NCBI RefSeq assembly: GCF_010548375.1
Contig: NZ_JAAGLY010000030.1
Location: forward strand, 1 to 64,000
Source of the DNA: Streptomyces sp. SID13726
GTDB taxonomy: Bacteria > Actinomycetota > Actinomycetes > Streptomycetales > Streptomycetaceae
Direction: 5' to 3'
DNA length: 64,000 bases
Below are positions 47,378 to 55,572 of the stretch, in pieces. Within the stretch, counting starts at the first letter, position 1. Each line of letters begins with the position of its first letter. The notes below the pieces were generated by a model, which was not told where the DNA came from, made no database searches, and saw nothing but the letters and a program-made list of their open reading frames with translations. Made by a program: the position numbers and the translations under genes.

Positions 47378-47445
47378 GGTCTGCCTTCCCGGCTCCGGAT
47401 GCGGGTCACATCGTGATCCCTTCTGTATACCGTCGCCGCCTCTTT

Positions 47446-47457
47446 TGGTCTAGTCCA
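47446..47457. promoter_or_regulatory. dre-like site (dasR-proximal)
   Basis: TGGTCTAGTCCA differs from the palindromic DasR consensus TGGTCTAGACCA at one position. It lies 69 bp before the dasR start. Confidence 0.85.
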
Positions 47458-47467
47458 CAGAGGTGAG

Positions 47468-47479
47468 TGGTCTAGCGGA
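47468..47479. promoter_or_regulatory. dre half-site
   Basis: TGGTCTAGCGGA keeps the left half of the dre palindrome; the right half is lost. It is 22 bp (about two helical turns) from the previous site. Confidence 0.5.
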
Positions 47480-47591
47480 CGAGAGTACTCCGGCACCGGT
47501 GTTTTCGCTGGCTTCTTTACTAATGGTTCTTGTATATGTAGCTCGCATAACGGCTGGTCAGAGCCGTTTCGCACACTCTTGACAGGCTTCC

Positions 47592-47603
47592 TGGTCTGGT
47601 CCA
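47592..47603. promoter_or_regulatory. dre-like site in the dasA promoter
   Basis: TGGTCTGGTCCA lies just after a TTGACA (47579-47584) that would serve as -35 of dasA. Confidence 0.7.
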
Positions 47604-47613
47604 AGCTCCCCCT

Positions 47614-47629
47614 ACTGGTCTACACCATT
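47614..47629. promoter_or_regulatory. dre site of dasA
   Basis: ACTGGTCTACACCATT is identical to the dre motif I recall upstream of dasA in Streptomyces coelicolor. It lies 55 bp before the dasA start. The 306-bp dasR-dasA gap (47378-47683) holds no other gene. Confidence 0.92.
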
Positions 47630-47683
47630 GGTCCAGGTCCCGGCCCATGGGCGGGAGGTGTGGGCATCCCTGAGGAGGGTGGC

Positions 47684-48967
47684 GTGAAGCGCAAGCTGAT
47701 AGCCGCGATCGGTATCGCGGGCATGATGGTCTCCATCGCGGCGTGTGGGGACAGCGACAGCGGTAGTTCGGACAACAGCGGCGCCGACGCCAAGGAGCTG
47801 ACCGTCTGGCTCACGGTCGACGCCCAGAACAACTGGCCCGACCTGGTGAAGGCCGCGGACGCCGCAGTCCAGAAGAAGCACCCCGGCATCAAGATCAACC
47901 ACGAGTACTACGGCTGGCCGGACAAGAACACCAAGCTCGACGCGGTCCTCGCCACCGACAAGGCCCCCGACGTGGTCGAGATGGGCAACACCGAGATGCT
48001 CGGCTACATGGTCAAGGGCGCCTTCGCCCCCCTCGACGCCTCGAAGTTCACCAACTCGTCCGCCTGGCTCGACGGCCTCAAGGCCTCGGTGACCTACGAC
48101 GGCAAGACCTACGGCGTCCCCTACTACGCGGGCGGCCGCGTCGGGAACTGGCGCAAGGACGTCTTCGCCTCGGTCGGCGTCAAGTCCACCCCCAAGACCT
48201 ACGCCGAGCTGACCTCCGCCCTCGACAAGGTCCAGAAGAAGGAGGGCGACAAGTTCTCCGCCTGGTACCAGCCCACCCGTGACTGGTACGCGGCCATGTC
48301 CTTCGTCTACGACGCCGGCGGCTCCATCGCCGTCGACTCGGGCGGCACCTGGAAGGCCAACCTCTCCTCGCCGGAGTCCGTCAAGGGCCTCACCGAGTTC
48401 AAGAACGTCGTCGACAAGTACATGCACGGCGACAAGACCAAGGACGAGTCCGACCGCTACATCGTCTACGGCCAGGGCAAGTCCGGCATGATCTTCGGCG
48501 CGGCCTGGGAGGGCGCTACCTCCGCCGACCCGAAGAACGACAAGACCGGCAAGCTCAAGGACAACCTCGAGAACTTCGTGATGCCGGGTCCGTCCGGCAA
48601 GAACATGCCCGTCTTCCTGGGCGGTTCGGACCTCGCGGTCCCGGTGAAGTCCAAGGCGCAGGCCGTCGCCGCCGAGTGGATCAACGCCTTCACCGGTCCC
48701 TCCGGCCAGAAGGGCCTGATGGCCAAGGGCAACCTGCCCAACAACAAGACCGACCTCGCCACCCTGAAGAACGACCCGGCGACCGCGGTCCCCGCCACCG
48801 CGGCCGAGTCCAACTGGTTCGTGCCCATGGCGCCCGGCTGGGGCCAGGTCGAGAAGGCGCAGGTCCTGCAGAACATGCTGCAGAGCATCGGCACCGGCAA
48901 GCAGTCGGTCGAGGCCGCCGCGAAGGACGCGGACGCCGCGATCGACAAGGTCATCAACACGAAGTGA
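47684..48967 (+). CDS. dasA: Chitobiose/GlcNAc-binding lipoprotein DasA
   Basis: A 427-residue extracellular solute-binding protein (SBP family 1). The signal peptide ends in a lipobox ASIAAC (Cys about residue 21), then a Ser/Gly/Asp linker, then KELTVWLTVDAQ. DasA binds (GlcNAc)2 for import. The GTG at 47684 follows GAGGAGGG. Downstream lies a hairpin and then the two permease genes. Confidence 0.95.
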   Translation: MKRKLIAAIGIAGMMVSIAACGDSDSGSSDNSGADAKELTVWLTVDAQNNWPDLVKAADAAVQKKHPGIKINHEYYGWPDKNTKLDAVLATDKAPDVVEMGNTEMLGYMVKGAFAPLDASKFTNSSAWLDGLKASVTYDGKTYGVPYYAGGRVGNWRKDVFASVGVKSTPKTYAELTSALDKVQKKEGDKFSAWYQPTRDWYAAMSFVYDAGGSIAVDSGGTWKANLSSPESVKGLTEFKNVVDKYMHGDKTKDESDRYIVYGQGKSGMIFGAAWEGATSADPKNDKTGKLKDNLENFVMPGPSGKNMPVFLGGSDLAVPVKSKAQAVAAEWINAFTGPSGQKGLMAKGNLPNNKTDLATLKNDPATAVPATAAESNWFVPMAPGWGQVEKAQVLQNMLQSIGTGKQSVEAAAKDADAAIDKVINTK

Positions 48968-48973
48968 GCAAGG

Positions 48974-49005
48974 GCAGGGCCCCGTCGCGAGGGACGGGGC
49001 CCTGC
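48974..49005 (+). terminator. Intercistronic hairpin between dasA and dasB
   Basis: A 13-bp perfect inverted repeat GCAGGGCCCCGTC and complement lies 7 bp after the dasA stop and 58 bp before dasB. It would act as a partial terminator or 3' stabiliser so that more binding protein than permease is made, as in other binding-protein operons. Confidence 0.8.
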
Positions 49006-49063
49006 TGCTCGTACGGCTTTCGTACGACTCGTACGACTTGAGTGACCGCTTGAGGAGCGCGCC

Positions 49064-50044
49064 ATGAGTGCCGCAGACACCACCACCCCCACCGAGGTGC
49101 CGCCGCCGATGTCGGTACCGCCGCCGCCCACGCCGACGGCGCCCCGCAGAAGGCGGAGCTCCGGCGCCACCCCCTGGCTGCTGCTCGCGCCCTGCCTGCT
49201 CATCCTCGGCCTGGTCATGGGCTATCCGCTGGTCCGCCTGGTCACCCTGTCGTTCCAGAAGTTCGGGCAGTCCCAGCTGTGGGGCTTCCTGCCCGCCCAG
49301 TGGGTCGGCTTCGACAACTTCACCGCCGTGCTGGGCGACGGCGAGTTCTGGACGGTCGTCCTGCGGACCGTCGTCTTCGCGGCCGGCTGCGTGATCTTCA
49401 CGATGGTCTCCGGCATGCTCATCGCCCTGCTGCTCCAGCGGGTCTCCGGCTGGGTGAAGACCCTCGTCAACATCGCGCTGGTGGCCAGCTGGGGCATGCC
49501 GATCATCGTCGCCACCACGGTCTTCAAGTGGCTGTTCGACGCCGACTACGGCATCCTCAACGCGCTGCTCAGCAAGCTGCCCGGGGTCGAGATGATCGGC
49601 CACAACTGGTTCGCCAGCGGACCCCAGGGCCTCGCCGTCATCACCCTGCTCGTGGTGTGGGGCGCGGTGCCCTTCGTCGTCATCACCCTCAGCGCCGGAC
49701 TCACCCAGGTCCCGGCCGAGCTGGAGGAGGCGGCCCGGCTGGACGGAGCGGGCGCCTGGGGCGTCTTCCGGTATGTCACCCTGCCCATCCTCAAGCCGAT
49801 CATCGTGATGCTCACGACCCTGTCGGTCATCTGGGACATGGGCGTCTTCCCCCAGGTGTTCGTCATGCGCAACGGCCACCCGGAGCCGGAGTTCCAGATC
49901 CTGCCCACGTACTCCTACGACCGCGCCTTCGTGGTCAACGACTACGCGCAGGGCTCCGCCATCGCCCTGCTGACCGTGCTGCTGCTGCTCGGCGTGGTCG
50001 CCGTCTACATGCGTCAGATGCTGAAGATCGGAGAGGTCGAATGA
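49064..50044 (+). CDS. dasB: Chitobiose ABC transporter permease DasB
   Basis: A 326-residue sugar permease with a Pro-rich cytoplasmic N-terminus (about 30 residues) and six helices. The EAA loop is ELEEAARLDGAGAWGVFRYVTLPILKP. It pairs with DasC. There is no ATPase in the operon; the multiple-sugar ATPase MsiK encoded elsewhere is known to energise DasABC. It overlaps dasC by 4 bp (ATGA). Confidence 0.95.
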   Translation: MSAADTTTPTEVPPPMSVPPPPTPTAPRRRRSSGATPWLLLAPCLLILGLVMGYPLVRLVTLSFQKFGQSQLWGFLPAQWVGFDNFTAVLGDGEFWTVVLRTVVFAAGCVIFTMVSGMLIALLLQRVSGWVKTLVNIALVASWGMPIIVATTVFKWLFDADYGILNALLSKLPGVEMIGHNWFASGPQGLAVITLLVVWGAVPFVVITLSAGLTQVPAELEEAARLDGAGAWGVFRYVTLPILKPIIVMLTTLSVIWDMGVFPQVFVMRNGHPEPEFQILPTYSYDRAFVVNDYAQGSAIALLTVLLLLGVVAVYMRQMLKIGEVE

Positions 50045-50883
50045 GCACGCTTGCTCCCGGAGCGCGCCGCAAGTCGAAGGCCGGCTGGAACCTCCTCGGC
50101 CTGCTCGTCTTCCTCACCGCCGGCTTCCCCGTCTACTGGATGCTCAACACGGCGTTCAAGCCGGCCAAGGACGCCATCGACCCGGACCCGAGCCTGCTGC
50201 CGACCGGCATCACCCTGTCCAACTTCAGCCGCGCGCTGGACATCGCCGACTTCTGGGGCCCGGTCGGCCGCAGCCTGATCGTCTCCCTCTCGGTCGTGGC
50301 GATCGGCATCGTGGTCGGCACCCTGGCCGCCCTCGCCATCTCCCGCTTCGCCTTCCGCGGCCGCAAGGTCGTGATCGTGGGCATCCTCGCGGTCCAGATG
50401 GTCCCGCTGGTCGCGATGATCATCCCGGTCTTCCTGCTCCTGAACGACCTCGACCAGTACGACAAGCTCTCCGGCCTGATCATCACGTATCTGACCTTCA
50501 TCCTCCCCTTCACGGTCTGGACGCTGCGCGGCTTCATCGTCAACATCCCGAAGGAACTGGAGGAGGCGGCCATGGTCGACGGCTGCTCGCCCACCGGCGC
50601 CTTCCTGCGCGTGGTCTTCCCGCTGCTGGCCCCCGGCATGGTCGCCACCTCGGTCTACGCCTTCATCCAGGCCTGGAACGAGTACCTCTACGCCCTCATG
50701 CTGCTCAGCCAGAAGAACCAGACCGCGACCGTGTGGCTCGGCAACTTCACCACCAAACACGGCACCGAATACGCCCCGATGATGGCCGGTTCCACCATGA
50801 TGGCCGTGCCGATCGTGGTCCTCTTCCTCCTCGTCCAGCGCAAGATGGCCGCGGGCCTCACCGCGGGCGCCGTGAAGGGATAA
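50041..50883 (+). CDS. dasC: Chitobiose ABC transporter permease DasC
   Basis: A 280-residue sugar permease of the MalG type with six helices and an EAA loop ELEEAAMVDGCSPTGAFLRVVFPLLAPG. The ATG lies within the dasB stop. The GH3 gene follows after 9 bp, so uptake and intracellular cleavage of chitobiose are one transcription unit. Confidence 0.95.
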   Translation: MSTLAPGARRKSKAGWNLLGLLVFLTAGFPVYWMLNTAFKPAKDAIDPDPSLLPTGITLSNFSRALDIADFWGPVGRSLIVSLSVVAIGIVVGTLAALAISRFAFRGRKVVIVGILAVQMVPLVAMIIPVFLLLNDLDQYDKLSGLIITYLTFILPFTVWTLRGFIVNIPKELEEAAMVDGCSPTGAFLRVVFPLLAPGMVATSVYAFIQAWNEYLYALMLLSQKNQTATVWLGNFTTKHGTEYAPMMAGSTMMAVPIVVLFLLVQRKMAAGLTAGAVKG

Positions 50884-50892
50884 CGCCCCCCG

Positions 50893-52377
50893 ATGACGAC
50901 ATTCGCCAGCGGCACAGACACCCTGACACGGGACGCCCTCACCGTCCTCCAACCCGGCTTCACCGGCACCACCGCCCCCGACTGGCTGCTGCGCCGCCTC
51001 GGCGAGGGCCTCGCCTCGGTCGGCCTGTTCGGCCGCAACATCGCCTCACCGGAGCAACTCGCCGCCCTCACCGCCCAGTTGCGCGCCGAACGCGACGACG
51101 TCCTGGTCGCCATCGACGAGGAGGGCGGTGACGTCACCCGCCTGGAGGTCCGCACCGGCTCGTCCTTCCCTGGCAACCACGCGCTCGGCGCGGTGGACGA
51201 CGTGGAACTCACCAGGCAGGTGGCGGCCGAACTGGGTCGCCGACTCGCCGCCTGCGGGGTCAACCTCAACTGGGCCCCGTCCGCGGACGTGAACTCCAAC
51301 CCGTCCAACCCGGTGATCGGCGTCCGCTCCTTCGGCGCCTCCGCGGAACTGGCCGCCAAGCACACGGCCGCCTATGTCACGGGGTTGCAGTCGGCGGGCG
51401 TCGCCGCCTGCACCAAGCACTTTCCCGGCCACGGCGACACCGCGATCGACTCCCACCACGCCCTGCCCCGCATCGACGCGGACCTGCCGGTGCTCCTTGA
51501 GCGGGAACTGCGGCCCTTCCGCGCGGCCATCGCCGCCGGCACCCGCGCGGTGATGACCGCCCACATCCTGGTCCCGGCCCTGGACCCGGACCGCCCGGCG
51601 ACCCTGTCCCCGCGGATCCTGACCGACCTGCTGCGCGGCGAACTCCGCTACGACGGCCTCATCGTCACCGACGGCATGGAGATGCAGGCCATCGCCGGCA
51701 CCTACGGCATCGAACGCGGCAGTGTCCTGGCCATCGCCGCCGGCGCCGACGCGATCTGCGTGGGCGGCGGCCTCGCCGACGACGAGACGGTACGGCGCCT
51801 GCGCGACGCCCTGGTCTCGGCGGTCCGCTCGGGCGAACTCCCCGAGGAACGCCTGGCCCAGGCGGCGGAACGCGTCCGCACCCTGGCCCACTGGACGGCG
51901 GCGAGCGCGGCCGGCACAGAACTGCCGGCCGACGAGGAGGTGGGACTGCGAGCGGCCCGACGCGCGCTGCGCATCACCGGCGCCGACGCCTTCACCCCCC
52001 TCACCGAAGCGCCCTACGTCGCCGCCCTCACCCCCGTCGCCAACATCGCCGTCGGCGACGAGACCCCCTGGGGCGTCGCCGCCGAACTCCTCCGCCGGTT
52101 CCCGGGCACGGAGACGGGCACCTTCGCGGGCGAGGACGCGGGCCTCGCGACCCTGGCCGCGGCCGGCCCCCGCCGCATCGTCGCGGTGGTCCGCGACGAA
52201 CACCGCCACCCCTGGATGACGGCGGCCCTGGACACCATCCTCCGCACCCGCCCCGACACCGTCGTGGTCGAGATGGGCCTCCCCCAGGCCCCCGCCCGAG
52301 GCGCCCTCCACATCGCCACCCAGGGCGCGGCCAGGGTGTGCGGCAGGGCGGCGGCGGAGGTCATCGCGGGGGAGTAG
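50893..52377 (+). CDS. dasD: GH3 beta-N-acetylglucosaminidase
   Basis: A 494-residue cytosolic glycoside hydrolase family 3 enzyme. It has the NagZ-type motif KHFPGHGD at 175-182 followed by DSHHALP (His/Asp pair) and the nucleophile Asp260 in VTDGMEMQ. No signal peptide, so it acts on imported (GlcNAc)2 to give GlcNAc. The C-terminal 130 residues are an extra domain beyond the NagZ barrel. The name dasD follows the usage I remember for this position and is less certain than the function. Confidence 0.9.
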   Translation: MTTFASGTDTLTRDALTVLQPGFTGTTAPDWLLRRLGEGLASVGLFGRNIASPEQLAALTAQLRAERDDVLVAIDEEGGDVTRLEVRTGSSFPGNHALGAVDDVELTRQVAAELGRRLAACGVNLNWAPSADVNSNPSNPVIGVRSFGASAELAAKHTAAYVTGLQSAGVAACTKHFPGHGDTAIDSHHALPRIDADLPVLLERELRPFRAAIAAGTRAVMTAHILVPALDPDRPATLSPRILTDLLRGELRYDGLIVTDGMEMQAIAGTYGIERGSVLAIAAGADAICVGGGLADDETVRRLRDALVSAVRSGELPEERLAQAAERVRTLAHWTAASAAGTELPADEEVGLRAARRALRITGADAFTPLTEAPYVAALTPVANIAVGDETPWGVAAELLRRFPGTETGTFAGEDAGLATLAAAGPRRIVAVVRDEHRHPWMTAALDTILRTRPDTVVVEMGLPQAPARGALHIATQGAARVCGRAAAEVIAGE

Positions 52378-52390
52378 GGGTTACGACAGG

Positions 52391-52428
52391 ACAGGTGCCG
52401 GTTCCCGTGGACGGGAGCCGGCACCTGT
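52391..52428. terminator. Bidirectional terminator between the das operon and nagB
   Basis: A 15-bp inverted repeat (ACAGGTGCCGGTTCC and near-perfect complement with one G-U pair) separates the convergent genes. Confidence 0.85.
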
Positions 52429-52433
52429 TCTTC

Positions 52434-52469
52434 CCAGGGGCGCGGGCACCTGCGCGACCAGCCACAACG
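52434..52469. repeat. Dispersed intergenic GC-rich repeat, copy 4 (inverted)
   Basis: CCAGGGGCGCGGGCACCTGC followed by GCGACCAGCCACAAC is the reverse complement of the type seen at 42181-42214 and 22721-22775. Confidence 0.7.
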
Positions 52470-52510
52470 CACCCGCACCCGGCCGCGCACCGCACCCGGC
52501 GGACGAGACC

Positions 52511-53296
52511 CTAGATCCCCTGCCAGTCAGGCTTGTTGACAAACGTGTGCCGGAAATAGTCCGCCAGCTTCAACTTGGACGCGGCCCCCTCGTCCACCAC
52601 CACCGTCGCATGCGGATGCAACTGAAGCGCCGACGCCGGACACACCGCGGCAACTGCCCCCTCCACCGTCGCCGCCACCGCGTCCGCCTTGCCCTCGCCC
52701 GTCGCGAGCAGCACCAGATGCCGAGCCTCGAGAATCGTCCCGATCCCCTGCGTGATCACATGGTGCGGCACCTGCGAGATGTCCCCGTCGAAGAACCGCG
52801 CGTTGTCCACCCGCGTCTGCTCGGTCAACGTCTTGATCCGCGTCCGGGACGCCAGCGATGAACACGGCTCGTTGAACCCGATGTGCCCGTCCGTCCCGAT
52901 CCCGAGCAGTTGCAGATCCACGCCCCCGGCCTCGGCCAGCGCCGAGTCGTACTCCGCACACGCACCGGGAATGTCCTCCGCGGTCCCGTCCGGCCCCATG
53001 AACGAGGACATCGGCACCCCCAGCGGCTCCAGCACCTCCCGCCGCAGCACCGAGCGGTACGACTCCGGATGCTCGGCCGGCAGCCCCACGTACTCGTCGA
53101 GCTGGGCTATCCGCGCCCGCGATCCATCCACCGCACCGGACCGCACCTTCGCCGTCAGCGCCTCGTAGATGGGCAGCGGGGTCGAGCCGGTCGCCACCCC
53201 GAGCAGGGCGTCGGGCTTGCGTCGCAGCAGCTGCGCCATGGCCTCGGCGATGAGCTCGCCACCCGCCTTGGCGTCCGGGACGATGACAACTTCCAC
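52511..53296 (-). CDS. nagB: Glucosamine-6-phosphate deaminase
   Basis: A 261-residue enzyme that converts glucosamine-6-phosphate to fructose-6-phosphate and ammonia. Motifs: LLGVATGSTPLPIYEAL near the N-terminus, the catalytic region AQLDEYVGL, and GIGTDGHIGFNEP. The GTG at 53296 gives the normal length and N-terminus MEVVIVPDAKAGGE. Its substrate is the DasR effector, so NagB also lowers the inducing signal. dre-like sites lie in its promoter. Confidence 0.95.
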   Translation of the reverse strand: MEVVIVPDAKAGGELIAEAMAQLLRRKPDALLGVATGSTPLPIYEALTAKVRSGAVDGSRARIAQLDEYVGLPAEHPESYRSVLRREVLEPLGVPMSSFMGPDGTAEDIPGACAEYDSALAEAGGVDLQLLGIGTDGHIGFNEPCSSLASRTRIKTLTEQTRVDNARFFDGDISQVPHHVITQGIGTILEARHLVLLATGEGKADAVAATVEGAVAAVCPASALQLHPHATVVVDEGAASKLKLADYFRHTFVNKPDWQGI

Positions 53297-53317
53297 GCTG
53301 GGCCTGCCGATCTGAGG

Positions 53318-53367
53318 AAACGGTCTGACTGTAGAAACGGTCTGATCTCTACAAACGGTCTGAACCA
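53318..53367. promoter_or_regulatory. Threefold direct repeat with dre-like end upstream of nagB
   Basis: AAACGGTCTGA occurs at 53318-53328, 53335-53345 and 53353-53363 (periods 17 and 18 bp). The third copy continues as CGGTCTGAACCA (53356-53367), a two-sided dre-like palindrome. Each unit carries the GGTCT half of a dre site. Confidence 0.6.
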
Positions 53368-53399
53368 GGAGGGCTCGACCGGACCCGGTACAGCCCATG

Positions 53400-53411
53400 T
53401 GGTTTAGACCA
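53400..53411. promoter_or_regulatory. dre-like site between nagB and the SIS gene
   Basis: TGGTTTAGACCA matches the DasR consensus TGGTCTAGACCA at 11 of 12 positions. It lies in the divergent promoter region, 104 bp before nagB and 112 bp before the SIS gene. Confidence 0.85.
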
Positions 53412-53523
53412 ATCTAACAGAATCGGGTCTCCCGGCCCAGGTCCACGAAAGCCATCACAGCGCCACATCCTGGACAGCCGCCATTTCGCGCGGGGGAGCC
53501 GAACGAGGAGTGGAATAGAGCCC

Positions 53524-54597
53524 ATGACCACCGTCACGACACCCGACCCCCAGAACGAACTCCCCGGCCGGATCATGGCCCGCGAGATGGCCGAACAGCC
53601 CGCTGTCCTGCGCCGCATCCTGGACGAGGGCGCCCCGGCCATCCGCAAGGTCGCCCAGGAGATCGCCGCCCGCTCGCCCCGCTTCGTGCTGCTGACCGCC
53701 CGCGGCACCTCCGACAACGCGGCCCTCTACGCCAAGTACCTCCTCGAAGTCCGCCTCGGCCTGCCCTGCGGCCTCACCTCCATGTCGACGACCACTGCCT
53801 ACGGTGCCCGCCCCGACCTCACCGACGTCCTGGTCGTCACGGTCAGCCAGTCCGGCGGCTCCCCGGACCTGGTGGCCTCGACCCGCGCCGCCCGCGAGGC
53901 CGGCGCCATCACCCTCGCGGTGACCAACAACCCCGACTCCCCGCTGGCCGGTGTCTCCGAGTACCACGTCGACATCATGGCCGGACCGGAGAAGGCCCTC
54001 CCCGCGACCAAGACCTACACGGCCTCCCTCCTCGCGCTGTATCTCTTCGTCGAGGGCCTGCGCGGCGGTGACGGAGCCCCCGCCCAGGTGCTGCCGGAGC
54101 TGGCCGCCTCCCTCCTCGCCCGCCAGGACGAGGTCCGCACCCTCGCCGCCCGCTACCGGTTCGCCGAGCGGATGGTCATCACCTCCCGCGGCTACGGCTA
54201 CCCCACCGCCAAGGAAGCCGCCCTCAAGCTGATGGAGACCAGCTACATCCCCGCGCTCGCCTACTCGGGCGCCGACCTGCTGCACGGCCCCCTCGCCATG
54301 GTCGACAACGTCTCCCCGGTCATCGCGGTCGTCACCGACGGCAAGGGCGGCGAGGCCCTCCAGCCCGTCCTCGACCGACTGCGCGGCCGGGGCGCCGACC
54401 TCGTCGTGGTCGGCCCCGCGAGCCAGGTCGAGCGGGCGTCGGCCGGCTTCGTGCTGCCCACCGAGAACGTCGCCGAGGAGGTCCAGCCCCTCCTGGAGAT
54501 CATCCCCCTCCAGCTCCTGGCCTACGAGGTCACCATCGCCCGCGGCCAGGACCCGGACGCCCCACGCGCACTGGCGAAGGTGACGGAGACGCACTGA
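53524..54597 (+). CDS. SIS-domain aminosugar isomerase/deaminase-like protein
   Basis: A 357-residue protein of two SIS domains (about 30-170 and 200-345), equal to the isomerase half of GlmS without the glutaminase. Phosphosugar motifs: RGTSDNAALYAKY, SQSGGSPDLV, YGYPTAKEAALKLMETSYI and the AYSGADLLHGP loop. It shares a dre-bearing promoter region with nagB. Proteins of this type include the NagB-II deaminases and NagS/AgaS enzymes, so a second glucosamine-6-phosphate deaminase or a related step is likely. The catalytic role is inferred. Confidence 0.88.
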   Translation: MTTVTTPDPQNELPGRIMAREMAEQPAVLRRILDEGAPAIRKVAQEIAARSPRFVLLTARGTSDNAALYAKYLLEVRLGLPCGLTSMSTTTAYGARPDLTDVLVVTVSQSGGSPDLVASTRAAREAGAITLAVTNNPDSPLAGVSEYHVDIMAGPEKALPATKTYTASLLALYLFVEGLRGGDGAPAQVLPELAASLLARQDEVRTLAARYRFAERMVITSRGYGYPTAKEAALKLMETSYIPALAYSGADLLHGPLAMVDNVSPVIAVVTDGKGGEALQPVLDRLRGRGADLVVVGPASQVERASAGFVLPTENVAEEVQPLLEIIPLQLLAYEVTIARGQDPDAPRALAKVTETH

Positions 54598-54601
54598 GCG
54601 C

Positions 54602-54661
54602 CGGTGTCGGTGTCGGTGCCGATGACCGTGCCGGTACCGGTGCCGGTGCCCGTGCCGGTGT
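54602..54661. repeat. Hexamer tandem repeat after the SIS gene
   Basis: About ten imperfect copies of a GGTGCC/GGTGTC hexamer follow the SIS stop codon directly. Confidence 0.8.
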
Positions 54662-54724
54662 TCGGGAGCCCTTGCGCCCCACAGGCCTCCGTCTCCGCCC
54701 CCAGGGTCTCCAGCCCCCGACGCG

Positions 54725-55477
54725 CTAGTGCAGGCTCAGCAGCGATCCCCCCGTCGCGTCGATGTGCTGCCCCGTGACCCAGCGGGAGTCCGGTGATGCC
54801 AGGAACGCGACCACGTCCGCGACCTCGGACGGGGTGCCGACGCGTCGGAAGACCGACACGGACTCGGCGTGCGCGCGTATCGCCGGGTCGGAGAGCGCCG
54901 CGCTGGTCAGATCGGTGTCTATGAAGCCGGGGCCGACCGAGTTGGCGGTGATGCCGCGCGGCGCCAGCTCGGCCGCCAGGGAGCGGGTCAGGGTCGTGAC
55001 CGCGCCCTTGGCCATGTGAGTGGCGGCGATGGGGGCGATGGCCGCGTCCGTGGCCGCCGTGACGTTGATGATCCGGCCCCCGTCGCGCAGCCGGCGCAGG
55101 CCGTGCTTGACGATGAAGAACGGTGCCCTGGCGTTGACCGCCTGCGTCCGGTCGTACATCTCCTCGTCCGTCTCGCCGATGGACGCGAAGATCGCCATGC
55201 CCGCGTTGCTCACCAGGATGTCCAGCCCCTGCGCATGCCGGTCGAAGGCTTCCCACAACGCCTCCGCGTCCCCGGGCACACCCAGCTCCGCGCGGATCGT
55301 GAACGCGCTGCCGCCCGCCGCCTCGATCGCGGTGACCGTCTCCTTCGCCGCCGCCTCATTGCTGCCGTAGTGCACGGCGACCCGCGCCCCGTCGCGCGCC
55401 AGCCGCTCGGCGACGGCCCGCCCGATTCCCCTGCTCGCCCCCGTGACCAGTGCGGTCCTGCCCGCAAGCACACCCAT
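54725..55477 (-). CDS. SDR-fold protein lacking catalytic Ser and Tyr
   Basis: A 250-residue classical SDR in shape: cofactor motif TGASRGIGR (12-20), NAG at 91-93, C-terminal DATGG. In place of the catalytic tetrad Ser-Tyr-Lys it has Ala141, His154 and Lys158 (IINVTAATDAA and ATHMAKGAV). The Lys and the Asn (115) remain. It may bind NAD(P) without standard catalysis, or use His. The ATG at 55477 follows a GAGGGGGG site. It is divergent from a TetR gene, which probably regulates it. Confidence 0.85.
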   Translation of the reverse strand: MGVLAGRTALVTGASRGIGRAVAERLARDGARVAVHYGSNEAAAKETVTAIEAAGGSAFTIRAELGVPGDAEALWEAFDRHAQGLDILVSNAGMAIFASIGETDEEMYDRTQAVNARAPFFIVKHGLRRLRDGGRIINVTAATDAAIAPIAATHMAKGAVTTLTRSLAAELAPRGITANSVGPGFIDTDLTSAALSDPAIRAHAESVSVFRRVGTPSEVADVVAFLASPDSRWVTGQHIDATGGSLLSLH

Positions 55478-55500
55478 GTCGACGCCCCCCTCGAATTTCC

Positions 55501-55512
55501 TAGCGGTCGCTA
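55501..55512. promoter_or_regulatory. Candidate TetR operator
   Basis: TAGCGGTCGCTA is an inverted repeat (TAGCG-GT-CGCTA) in the 95-bp gap between the divergent SDR and TetR genes; CCGCTAT at 55554-55560 repeats one arm. Confidence 0.5.
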
Positions 55513-55572
55513 CACAAAGAACGTACAACACCCCTCCGGCGTTTCTCTAGTACCCGCTATATAATTCACTCC

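Noticed and set aside
47612..49879. A 755-codon minus-strand frame across dasA-dasB
   Set aside because: It mirrors two well-supported transporter genes and shows only low-complexity composition.
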